In this document: one piece after another, positions 1 to 5,665 of the stretch
Numbering within the stretch: the stretch's first letter is position 1
How the letters are laid out: each line of letters begins with the position of its first letter
NCBI GenBank assembly: GCA_003518475.1
Contig: DOYO01000131.1
Coordinates: 1 to 6,618, forward strand
Reading direction: 5' to 3'
DNA from: Acholeplasmataceae bacterium
GTDB lineage: Bacteria > Bacillota_I > Bacilli_A > Acholeplasmatales > Acholeplasmataceae
DNA: 6,618 nt
The notes under the pieces: generated by a model
Told to the model about the DNA's origin: nothing
Database searches by the model: none
Seen by the model: only the letters and a program-made list of their open reading frames with translations
Position numbers and translations under genes: made by a program

Positions 1-434
1 TATTTGTAGCAAGTGCAGGTTTTTCAACGGATCTTCATTCTCTTGGACAATATATCCAAGAAGGGGAAAGACACCTGTTTGAAACAGTTATTGATGTGAA
101 GAAGTCCGCCAAGGATGTTTTAATACCAGAAGAAGATAGTGATTTGGATGAACTGAATTACTTGAAGGGGAAACCTTTAAGTTATGTGAATGCTCAAGCT
201 CTTAAGGGAACGATGATGGCGCATAAAGATGGTTTGGTGCCAAACATGTTATTAACAATACCCAAGTTTGATAGCTACACCTTCGGGTACCTGGTTTATT
301 TCTTTGAAAAGGCATGCGCAATGTCAGCTTACATGATTGATGTCAATCCATTCAATCAGCCAGGCGTAGAGGCTTACAAGAAAAACATGTTCGCTCTGCT
401 TGGTAAAAAAGGATACGAAAATATATTAAAGTAG
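1..434 (+). CDS. pgi: Glucose-6-phosphate isomerase, C-terminal part (5' end outside window)
   Basis: The reading frame is open from the left edge (first full codon at 3) to a TAG at 432-434, giving the last 143 residues. The enzyme interconverts glucose-6-phosphate and fructose-6-phosphate in cytosolic glycolysis. Seen directly: STDLHSLGQYIQEG at visible residues 8-21, a family block; GTMMAHKDG, matching the conserved GT-x-x-AH-x-x-G segment of Bacillus-type enzymes; and NPFNQPGVEAYKK near the C-terminus, the PGI signature region that carries the active-site lysine. A GTG at 96 is in frame but lies inside this conserved sequence, so it is Val and not a start. The TAG stop is part of the AGGA ribosome binding site of tsaE, which begins 6 nt later, so co-transcription is likely. 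The identification is firm; only the missing 5' part is unknown. Confidence 0.95.
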   Translation, partial: FVASAGFSTDLHSLGQYIQEGERHLFETVIDVKKSAKDVLIPEEDSDLDELNYLKGKPLSYVNAQALKGTMMAHKDGLVPNMLLTIPKFDSYTFGYLVYFFEKACAMSAYMIDVNPFNQPGVEAYKKNMFALLGKKGYENILK

Positions 435-440
435 GAACCC

Positions 441-899
441 ATGAAGATTAAAAATACATATTCCGCTGAAGAAACCGAATTGCTTGGCTATGAGCTGGGC
501 TTACTTTTGAAGGATGAACGCAAAGTAGTCATTCTCTTAGATGGTGAGCTTGGAGCAGGAAAAACAACATTTACCAAAGGAATCGCCAAAGGCATCGGGA
601 TCACGCAAATCGTGAATAGTCCCACCTTTACCATTATGAAAAAATACTTGTCAGCAGATCGGATGAAAACCATGTATCATCTTGATTTATATCGTTTGGA
701 TCATGTCGGAAACGATTTTGATTTAGAGGAATATATCGATGGTCTTGGAATCATCGTTGTCGAATGGCCGTTTAAGGTGGAAGAGTTTCTGCCAACGGAT
801 TATTTACTTGTCAAGATTGAGAAGATTTCTGATACAGAAAGAAAGTTTATCATGCAATGCGAAGGCATTCCATGTAAAAGAGCGGTGCAATTCATATGA
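441..899 (+). CDS. tsaE: tRNA t6A37 biosynthesis ATPase TsaE
   Basis: This 152-residue P-loop ATPase is of usual family size. TsaE works with TsaB and TsaD in the cytosol to make N6-threonylcarbamoyladenosine at tRNA position 37; its ATP hydrolysis is thought to reset the TsaBD complex after each round. Seen directly: Walker A GELGAGKTT at residues 35-43, the NSPTF switch-like block at 59-63, HLDLYRL at 80-86, and VVEWP at 106-110 with the conserved Glu-Trp pair. The start is ATG 441, preceded by AGGA at 433-436 that overlaps the pgi stop. The TGA stop sits inside the ATGA overlap with tsaB, implying translational coupling. The last 20 residues or so are not conserved in my reading. The assignment is firm. 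Confidence 0.95.
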   Translation: MKIKNTYSAEETELLGYELGLLLKDERKVVILLDGELGAGKTTFTKGIAKGIGITQIVNSPTFTIMKKYLSADRMKTMYHLDLYRLDHVGNDFDLEEYIDGLGIIVVEWPFKVEEFLPTDYLLVKIEKISDTERKFIMQCEGIPCKRAVQFI

Positions 900-1495
900 A
901 AAGACTTATTTTTGACGTTTCAACCAATGTGATGTTTGTAGGATATGTCATCGACGAGATGTTGGTTGATTTCAGCATAAGATTCGCCCAAAGAGATCAC
1001 GCGAAATATTTAGTAGATCGAATTGATCAAGTCTTGAAGAGAAATAGACAAACCATGGATTCGCTCGATGAAATCATCATCGGTGTCGGTCCTGGATCTT
1101 ATACAGGTGTCAGAATCGCTGTCATGGTCGGAAAGATGCTCGCTTATGCGAAAGCAGTCAGACTTAAGACTGTCAGCAGCTTGTTTTTCATGACTTCTGG
1201 TTATGAAGGAAAAGTTGCAGCGATGATTGATGCAAGAAGAGGATATGTTTTTTCCGCTGTTTATGAAAACGGGAAAACATTGCTTGAAGAAGGGTATAGA
1301 AAAGTAACAGATCTTTCTTTAAATCCGATCTATCAATCAGCTCAAACTGTCTTTATCGATGATAGAAGCTATGAAGTCAATCCAAAAAGAATTATTGATG
1401 CATCTGTTTTAGTCACCAACATTCACGATTTAGAACCTAACTATATGCGTATAACGGAAGCGGAAGCCAATCATGATCAGAAAAGCAGCCTTTAG
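896..1495 (+). CDS. tsaB: tRNA t6A37 biosynthesis protein TsaB
   Basis: TsaB is an inactive ASKHA-fold paralogue of TsaD and the scaffold that dimerises with TsaD for t6A formation. At 199 residues this copy is shorter than typical proteins of about 220-235. Seen directly: the N-terminal strand MKRLIFDVST, the diagnostic GVGPGSYTGVR at residues 63-73, AMIDARRGYVFSAVY at 109-123, and a C-terminal EPNYMRITEAE at 180-190, matching the family EPxYLRxxxAE ending. Because both ends match the family, the shortness reflects a compact middle rather than truncation. The start overlaps the tsaE stop by 4 nt (ATGA), with only a weak purine-rich site upstream (878-887), so reinitiation from tsaE is likely. 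The 3' end overlaps rimI by 23 nt. It lacks the metal-binding HxxxH of TsaD, as expected for TsaB. Confidence 0.93.
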   Translation: MKRLIFDVSTNVMFVGYVIDEMLVDFSIRFAQRDHAKYLVDRIDQVLKRNRQTMDSLDEIIIGVGPGSYTGVRIAVMVGKMLAYAKAVRLKTVSSLFFMTSGYEGKVAAMIDARRGYVFSAVYENGKTLLEEGYRKVTDLSLNPIYQSAQTVFIDDRSYEVNPKRIIDASVLVTNIHDLEPNYMRITEAEANHDQKSSL

Positions 1496-1901
1496 TGATA
1501 TTTTTGGTATTGTCGCTTTAGAAAAAAAGGTGTTTGATCGAAGCCTTGGTGAAAACTTTCTTTATGAAGAGTTTGCATTAAACCCCTTTGGTTTTTATTT
1601 CGTCTATGAATTGAATAAGACGATTGTCGGTTATATCGGATTCAGAGCCATTGACAAGAATGCTGAAATGATGAACTTCGCAGTTGATCCTGAGTATCAG
1701 GGTCAAGGCTATGGTGATCAAATTTTATCGTTCGTTCTATCCTTCCTACAAGAAAAGGGTGTGAAAACCTTTGTTTTAGAAGTGAGAAGAAGCAATGAGC
1801 GTGCTAGAAAATTATATGAAAAATATGGATTCACCCAATCCCATTTAAGAAAAAAATATTATGAAAATGAAGACGCGATCGTCTATATCAAGGAGGTGTA
1901 A
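1473..1901 (+). CDS. rimI: Ribosomal protein S18-alanine N-acetyltransferase-type GNAT protein RimI
   Basis: This 142-residue GNAT acetyltransferase carries the acetyl-CoA pyrophosphate-binding motif A as QGQGYG at residues 76-81, following NFAVDPEYQ. The RimI-typical block LEVRRSNERARKLYEKYGF is at 102-120. In well-studied bacteria RimI acetylates the N-terminal alanine of ribosomal protein S18, and it is very often encoded between tsaB and tsaD, as here. The gene begins 23 nt inside tsaB in another frame and ends 2 nt before tsaD. Its last codons hold the strong AGGAGGTG ribosome binding site for tsaD. Family membership is firm; the substrate is inferred from family and neighbourhood, and a broader N-acetyltransferase role is possible. 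Confidence 0.9.
   Translation: MIRKAAFSDIFGIVALEKKVFDRSLGENFLYEEFALNPFGFYFVYELNKTIVGYIGFRAIDKNAEMMNFAVDPEYQGQGYGDQILSFVLSFLQEKGVKTFVLEVRRSNERARKLYEKYGFTQSHLRKKYYENEDAIVYIKEV
1891..1898 (+). promoter_or_regulatory. Strong ribosome binding site of tsaD inside rimI
   Basis: AGGAGGTG lies five bases before the tsaD ATG and is almost fully complementary to the 16S rRNA anti-Shine-Dalgarno. It is embedded in the last codons of rimI. It fixes the tsaD start and supports use of a standard Firmicutes-type 16S tail in this organism. Confidence 0.9.
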
Positions 1902-1903
1902 TC

Positions 1904-2902
1904 ATGATCATCTTGGCCGTTGAAAGCAGTTGTGACGAAACGAGTGTTGCTATCGTTAAGGATGCAAAAGAAATATTATCACATATCGTTTTATCCCAAA
2001 TGGACATTCATGCCATTTATGGCGGGGTTGTCCCAGAAATCGCATCAAGAAATCATGTTTTGCACATGACCCGAGTTTTTGAACAAGCGCTTGTGCAGGC
2101 AGATGTTAAAATCAGAGATATTGATTTGGTCGCTGTCACGAAAGGTCCAGGTTTGATCGGATCCCTTCTCGTCGGCATCAATGCCGCGACATCTTTCGCT
2201 TTCGCACATGGAAAAAAACTGATTGGAGTCAATCATCTGATCGGACATATTTATGCAGCAAACCTAGAGCATGAAATGAAGTTCCCAGCGTTAGCCTTAC
2301 TCGTTTCAGGCGGACATACGGAATTGATTTATATGAAGGGTCACATGGAGTTCCAGCTTTTAGGTACAACGATGGATGATGCAGTCGGTGAAGCTTATGA
2401 CAAAGTCGCAAGAACCCTCGGTCTTCCTTATCCGGGTGGACCTATTGTTGACCAAAGAGCAACACTAGGAACGGATACCTATCATCTTCCTAGACCTTAT
2501 TTAGATAAAAAGGAATTCAATTTCAGTTTTTCAGGATTAAAGAGCGCAGTCATCAATATTGTTCACAATTCTGAACAAAGAAATGAACCTGTCAGAATCG
2601 ATGACATGTGCGCATCATTTCAAGCAAGCGTCCTTGACGTCTTGATTGAAAAAACAAGAATTGCCGCAGATCACTACCAAGTGAAGCAAATCATTGTTTC
2701 AGGCGGAGTCGCAGCAAATAAGGGATTAAGAAATAGAATATTCAAGGAAATCCCGAATTATGAAATCATCATCCCAAGCATGAAATACTGCACAGATAAT
2801 GCAGCGATGATCGGTGCTGCAGCGTATTATACTTATCAAAAGGAAGGCGCACTCCCCAACTATCTGTTGGGCGGATATTCGACCTTGAGCATTGAAGAAT
2901 AA
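1904..2902 (+). CDS. tsaD: tRNA N6-adenosine threonylcarbamoyltransferase TsaD (Kae1/YgjD family)
   Basis: TsaD is the catalytic subunit that transfers the threonylcarbamoyl group from threonylcarbamoyl-AMP to A37 of ANN-decoding tRNAs. The 332 residues match the usual family length. Seen directly: AVESSCDETSVA at residues 5-16; the Kae1 segment KGPGLIGSLLVGINAA at 80-95; metal ligands in HLIGH (His111 and His115); LLVSGGHTE at 132-140; DDAVGEAYDKVARTLGLPYP at 158-177; FSFSGLKSA at 207-215; VSGGVAANKGLR at 265-276; and CTDNAAMIG at 296-304, whose Asp298 is the third metal ligand. No expected residue is missing. It has the best ribosome binding site in the operon (AGGAGGTG, 5-nt spacer), suggesting independent, efficient initiation. 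It is the last gene before the terminator at 2922-2956. Confidence 0.97.
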   Translation: MIILAVESSCDETSVAIVKDAKEILSHIVLSQMDIHAIYGGVVPEIASRNHVLHMTRVFEQALVQADVKIRDIDLVAVTKGPGLIGSLLVGINAATSFAFAHGKKLIGVNHLIGHIYAANLEHEMKFPALALLVSGGHTELIYMKGHMEFQLLGTTMDDAVGEAYDKVARTLGLPYPGGPIVDQRATLGTDTYHLPRPYLDKKEFNFSFSGLKSAVINIVHNSEQRNEPVRIDDMCASFQASVLDVLIEKTRIAADHYQVKQIIVSGGVAANKGLRNRIFKEIPNYEIIIPSMKYCTDNAAMIGAAAYYTYQKEGALPNYLLGGYSTLSIEE

Positions 2903-2921
2903 CTAGGTTGATGAACATATG

Positions 2922-2956
2922 AAGGATAGAGAGAAATCTTTATCCTTTTCTTTTTT
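2922..2956 (+). terminator. Intrinsic terminator of the pgi-tsa-rimI operon
   Basis: An 11-bp stem pairs 2922-2932 with 2937-2947 (ten Watson-Crick pairs and one G-T at 2929/2940), closed by a GAAA tetraloop at 2933-2936. A T-rich run at 2946-2956, interrupted by a single C, follows at once. It begins 20 nt after the tsaD stop, so it separates the housekeeping operon from the toxin-antitoxin module. Confidence 0.92.
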
Positions 2957-2959
2957 ACA

Positions 2960-3016
2960 AACTATATTTAAAATAGTGACAAAAATAAAACAACTATAGT
3001 TAAAAATGTCACAAAA
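2960..3016. repeat. Pair of 25-nt direct repeats, candidate operator of the AbiE-like module
   Basis: Copies at 2960-2984 and 2992-3016 agree at 21 of 25 positions without gaps. Both start AACTATA, share TTAAAA in the middle and end in ACAAAA. The period is exactly 32 bp, close to three helical turns, so bound proteins would sit on the same face of the DNA. Copy 1 holds an imperfect dyad (ACTAT, 7 nt, ATAGT at 2961-2977); copy 2 holds the perfect palindrome AACTATAGTT at 2992-3001. The second copy covers the putative -35 (GTCACA). AbiEi antitoxins are known to autorepress by cooperative binding to paired sites in their own promoter, so an operator role is a good inference but is not shown by sequence alone. 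Confidence 0.7.
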
Positions 3017-3035
3017 TAAGAATAGATGATATAAT
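3008..3035 (+). promoter_or_regulatory. Promoter of the AbiE-like operon, extended -10
   Basis: A consensus -10 TATAAT at 3030-3035 is preceded by the TGn extension (TGA at 3027-3029). A 4/6 match to the -35 box, GTCACA at 3008-3013, lies 16 nt upstream and falls within the second direct repeat. The start of transcription would be near 3042, leaving a leader of about 26 nt before the ATG at 3068, which has GAGGTG at 3055-3060. The overlap of the -35 and the repeat suggests repression by steric blocking. Confidence 0.75.
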
Positions 3036-3067
3036 TAAATCAACAATAGGTTTTGAGGTGAAGAATC

Positions 3068-3727
3068 ATGCAATATAGCATTCAAGAAAAAATATATGAG
3101 TACATTAAAAATGAATACGGAAACGAGAAGACCATTTTTCTAAAGGAACTTTATGATGCATTTCACCAAGTTAAGCAGTCAACAATCAGAGAAATGACGA
3201 GAAGGCTTTACATGGAGGGGAAAGTGCTGCGCGTCAAAACAGGTATTTATCAACTCCCCAATTCAAATCGAATTTTAAAAAAACCGACAATCAGAACCTC
3301 AGAAGCAATTGAGTCCTTATATCTTAAGAATATTGATGGAAGCATACTTGGATATAAAAGTGGAATCAATTTTGCCAATGCATTAGGACTGACAACACAA
3401 ACAGCGAGTGTTGAAACCATTTATTCAAATCAAGTGTCAAGCAAAAAAAGAGAAGTTAGAATTAACAAATTGAGATTCATTATTGGAACTCCGAGAGTTG
3501 AAGTCACATCGATGAATTATAAGTTGCTTCAAATTATGGACCTATTCTCTTCTTTTGATTTATATAGCGAATATGAATTTAAAGATGCACTCCCTAAAAT
3601 AAAGGATTACCTTTCCTCAACTCTGATGACTGAAGATTCAATGGAACAAATCGTTTCCAAATACCCACTAAAAGCACAAGTTCTATTTTATAAATCGGGG
3701 GTTCAACATGAACTTACACAAAGATAA
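3068..3727 (+). CDS. AbiEi-like antitoxin / autorepressor (DUF6088-type)
   Basis: The 219-residue protein has an N-terminal winged-helix-like domain, about residues 1-65. Helices IQEKIYEYI and LKELYDAF are followed by a recognition-helix-like QSTIREMTRRLYMEGK and a wing VLRVKTGIYQLP. The pattern 'helix-turn-helix, then low-complexity linker, then LGYKSGINFANALGLTTQ' at about 94-111 and the block RINKLRFIIGTPRVEVTS-MNYKLLQIMDLF at 131-160 resemble AbiEi-family (DUF6088-type) antitoxins. In AbiE systems this protein neutralises the nucleotidyltransferase toxin and represses its own operon. The start is supported by GAGGTG seven bases upstream. It overlaps the toxin gene by 20 nt, so antitoxin is made first and the two are coupled. 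It is visibly richer in AAA/ATT codons than the tsa genes. The family name is from memory of sequence patterns; the regulatory role is inferred. Confidence 0.82.
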   Translation: MQYSIQEKIYEYIKNEYGNEKTIFLKELYDAFHQVKQSTIREMTRRLYMEGKVLRVKTGIYQLPNSNRILKKPTIRTSEAIESLYLKNIDGSILGYKSGINFANALGLTTQTASVETIYSNQVSSKKREVRINKLRFIIGTPRVEVTSMNYKLLQIMDLFSSFDLYSEYEFKDALPKIKDYLSSTLMTEDSMEQIVSKYPLKAQVLFYKSGVQHELTQR

Positions 3728-4661
3728 AGACACATTTAGGACAATCATTGAGGCAACATCAGCTCAATACCCTTTACAACCTTTTCAGATTGAAAAAGAT
3801 TACTATGTCTCACTATTCTTAAATGAACTCTCCAAACGTGCACTAGATTCGGTTGTTTTTAAGGGAGGAACATCTCTTTCAAAATGTTACGATGTCATCG
3901 ACAGGTTTTCAGAAGATATCGATATTGCAGTTAAGTCAAATGATAGAGACGGTGTTCATGCTAAAGAACGAAGAAAAATACGAGACATTATTATAGAAAT
4001 TACGCAAGATTTAGGAATGGAATTGATGAATGAAGATAGTATACGCTCAAGAAGAGATTTCAACGCATACAAAATCAAATATGAAAATATATTTCAAAGC
4101 CAACCAGAAATGATGGAACACATCATCATCGAAACGATTGTTGTATACCCGCCATATCCTTGTGAAAACCATTTAGTCAGTAATTACATCACTAAGTTTT
4201 TGAACTCAGAACAAGAGGTTGAATTGATTGATTTATTCGATTTACATCCATTTCCAATGATTATTCAAAGTATTGATCGAACATTTATAGATAAATTGTT
4301 TGCAATTGCTGATTATCATCTCAATAGCGACTATAGACGTCATTCTAGACATCTCTATGACGTTCATATGATGTGGAGAAGCAATAAAATAAATATGGAT
4401 GTCGTCAAAGAAATATTACCAAGCGTGATTAAAGACAGACAATTGAATGGTATCCACAATACCTCCTGCATGCCAGGTTGCGAGATTGTTGAAGTACTCA
4501 ATGAGATTATCGCGAAGAATGTGTTTAAAGCTGATTATCAAGAAATAACTCTCAAATTCATTTATAAGAATGTTTCGTATGCTGATAGCATTAAGAGTCT
4601 AAAAGAAATTGTTGAAGCAGAATTCTTACCAAAAGAAATACTGGATTTCAGCACAAAATGA
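3708..4661 (+). CDS. AbiEii/AbiGii-family nucleotidyltransferase toxin
   Basis: This 317-residue member of the DNA polymerase beta-like nucleotidyltransferase superfamily shows motif I as FKGGTSLSK at residues 51-59 and the metal-binding acidic pair in RFSEDIDIAV (Asp70 and Asp72). It also has the AbiEii-typical DRTFIDKLFAIADYH at 190-204 and RRHSRHLYDVHMM at 210-222 (Lys196, Arg214 and the YD pair are likely catalytic or substrate residues). No motif is broken, so the toxin should be active. Related toxins (AbiEii, MenT) act with nucleotides, and MenT enzymes add nucleotides to tRNA 3' ends; the target here is unknown. A GGGGG run at 3697-3701 is a modest ribosome binding site within the antitoxin gene, consistent with coupled, lower expression. 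The role is toxin of a type IV toxin-antitoxin / abortive phage defence pair. It ends in TGA with no clear terminator behind it. Confidence 0.9.
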   Translation: MNLHKDKDTFRTIIEATSAQYPLQPFQIEKDYYVSLFLNELSKRALDSVVFKGGTSLSKCYDVIDRFSEDIDIAVKSNDRDGVHAKERRKIRDIIIEITQDLGMELMNEDSIRSRRDFNAYKIKYENIFQSQPEMMEHIIIETIVVYPPYPCENHLVSNYITKFLNSEQEVELIDLFDLHPFPMIIQSIDRTFIDKLFAIADYHLNSDYRRHSRHLYDVHMMWRSNKINMDVVKEILPSVIKDRQLNGIHNTSCMPGCEIVEVLNEIIAKNVFKADYQEITLKFIYKNVSYADSIKSLKEIVEAEFLPKEILDFSTK

Positions 4662-4722
4662 TTGTTTATTGATTATTATCATGCAAAAAATTTCAGTATG
4701 AAGGTACGAACCAAACAAGTTG

Positions 4723-4731
4723 TGCTATTAT
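4723..4731 (+). promoter_or_regulatory. Putative extended -10 promoter of the DUF975-type gene
   Basis: TGCTATTAT is an extended -10 element (TGn plus TATTAT at 4726-4731), and an overlapping TATAAA at 4729-4734 is an alternative. I find no good -35 at the right spacing, which extended -10 promoters tolerate. The start would be near 4738, about 30 nt before the ATG at 4769. Since I see no terminator after the toxin gene, some read-through from upstream is also possible. Confidence 0.5.
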
Positions 4732-4752
4732 AAATACATTAAGACAAAATTT

Positions 4753-4762
4753 GGAGAGGGGA
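4753..4762 (+). promoter_or_regulatory. Ribosome binding site that fixes the start at ATG 4769
   Basis: The purine run GGAGAGGGGA sits six bases before ATG 4769. A TTG at 4751 is in frame six codons earlier but overlaps this site and has no ribosome binding site of its own, so ATG 4769 is the start. Confidence 0.85.
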
Positions 4763-4768
4763 TTTAAG

Positions 4769-5494
4769 ATGAAAGATGATCGTTATATCTATAAGCAAAA
4801 AGCTAGTGATTACATGGCAGACAAGTACAATCAGGTTATTCCGGTATTGTTGGTGACAGGTTTGGTTAGTTTTGTTATTAATTTGATTACTTCAAATTAT
4901 CAACCAACATATACAATCAACAGAGATACATTTTTAATCATCCAAACAGATCCTGGAAAACCAGGAGTTGTATTTTTACTGAGTATTGTTTCGTTTATAG
5001 TTGTTACCCTATTCCTATATGGAACGACCAAAATGTACATTGAAACCGCTAGAAATCAGACTCCAAGAACAGATGAAATTTTGACCATCGGATTCAAAGA
5101 ATCACAAGGAAGATCCTTAATCTTGTCATTTTTGATTTCATTGTTTAGTTCACTTTGGGCTTTATTGTTTATAATCCCGGGAATTGTAAAGGCGTATGCA
5201 TATTCCATGAGCTTTTACCTATTGCATAGGGAACCAGGAATTGAAGCACTTGAAGCTATCGGTCTCTCTAAACAGTTAACCAGAGGAAACAAATGGTCAC
5301 TATTCGTTTTAGACTTGAGTTATCTCGGTTGGTATATTTTGGGTATCTTCACTTTAGGCATTTTATGGTTATGGATCAACCCAAAACATTTGACAGCACG
5401 CACACTTTATTTTGAAGAGATTTATAACATATACCACCCAAGTCAAGTGGCGACAAGCAATGATGTGTTCAGCAGAAATACTGATATTGAATAA
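4769..5494 (+). CDS. DUF975-type polytopic integral membrane protein
   Basis: The 241-residue protein has about four hydrophobic stretches: residues 22-42, 65-88, 116-140 and 178-203. The third is followed by the family-like signature FIIPGIVKAYAYSMSFYLLHREPGIEALEAIGLSKQL (134-170), and then RGNKWSLFVLDLSYLGWYILGIFTLGILWLWINP (172-205). This matches the DUF975 pattern of 'LxxIPGIxKxYxYSM', a 'GNKWxLFxLDLSFxGW' core and 'LWxxPY'. The biochemical function of DUF975 proteins is not established, so none is given. The N-terminus is polar and basic (KDDRYIYKQKASDYM), suggesting it stays in the cytosol, and there is no cleavable signal peptide. The hydrophilic loop at about 43-64 is probably extracytoplasmic. 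It has its own promoter and a strong terminator, so it is probably a single-gene unit unrelated to the toxin-antitoxin pair. Confidence 0.85.
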   Translation: MKDDRYIYKQKASDYMADKYNQVIPVLLVTGLVSFVINLITSNYQPTYTINRDTFLIIQTDPGKPGVVFLLSIVSFIVVTLFLYGTTKMYIETARNQTPRTDEILTIGFKESQGRSLILSFLISLFSSLWALLFIIPGIVKAYAYSMSFYLLHREPGIEALEAIGLSKQLTRGNKWSLFVLDLSYLGWYILGIFTLGILWLWINPKHLTARTLYFEEIYNIYHPSQVATSNDVFSRNTDIE

Positions 5495-5546
5495 GAAGCT
5501 GTAAAAACTTTTGATAAAGCGGTTTAACGCCCATTAAAAACAACTC

Positions 5547-5591
5547 AAAGAGGACTGTGCCGCCCGGTACAGGTCCTCTTTATATTTTCTT
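5547..5591 (+). terminator. Strong intrinsic terminator after the DUF975-type gene
   Basis: A 9-bp perfect stem pairs 5547-5555 with 5573-5581. After one bulged G (5572) it continues as TGT/ACA, a G-T pair and CC/GG, with a GCCC loop at 5562-5565. The T-rich tail at 5579-5591 is interrupted by a few A and C bases. The stem also reads as a hairpin on the other strand with an A-rich flank, but no convergent gene needs it. Confidence 0.9.
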
Positions 5592-5611
5592 TGCATAAAT
5601 AAGCGAATATA

Positions 5612-5640
5612 TTGTATTTTATACATGAAAAGAATATTAT
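5612..5640 (+). promoter_or_regulatory. SigA-type promoter of the membrane-anchored protein gene
   Basis: TTGTAT at 5612-5617 (-35) and TATTAT at 5635-5640 (-10) are separated by exactly 17 nt. Transcription would start near 5647, just before the AAAGGGAGTGA ribosome binding site (5651-5661), so the leader is very short. A small dyad GTAT-TTT-ATAC at 5614-5624 overlaps the end of the -35 and the spacer and might be an operator. An alternative -35 TTGCAT at 5591-5596 would pair with a weaker TATTTT. Confidence 0.7.
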
Positions 5641-5665
5641 TATATTAGAAAAAGGGAGTGATATT

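Noticed and set aside
96..434. A separate small gene starting at GTG 96
   Set aside because: The frame stays open to the window edge and the residues before the GTG (STDLHSLGQYIQEG) are conserved Pgi sequence, so this is the tail of pgi.
488..673. Minus-strand ORF of 61 codons
   Set aside because: It lies fully inside tsaE, opposite the Walker A region, and has no recognisable product or ribosome binding site.
2045..2411. Two minus-strand ORFs (2045-2248 and 2229-2411)
   Set aside because: Both are antisense to highly conserved tsaD codons; their translations are low in plausible protein character.
2922..2956. Riboswitch or attenuator ahead of the toxin-antitoxin operon
   Set aside because: The hairpin is a simple stem with a tetraloop and U-tract just after tsaD and upstream of the next promoter, with no alternative pairing structure seen.
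2960..3016. CRISPR-like array
   Set aside because: There are only two imperfect copies separated by 7 nt, over a promoter, with no cas genes; an operator fits better.
4662..4700. Terminator after the AbiEii-like gene
   Set aside because: Only a 4-bp TGAT/ATCA stem (4670-4681) and a short A/T run are present; too weak to call.
4751..4768. TTG start at 4751 for the DUF975-type gene
   Set aside because: The TTG overlaps the GGAGAGGGGA ribosome binding site that serves ATG 4769 and adds a meaningless ERGFK leader.
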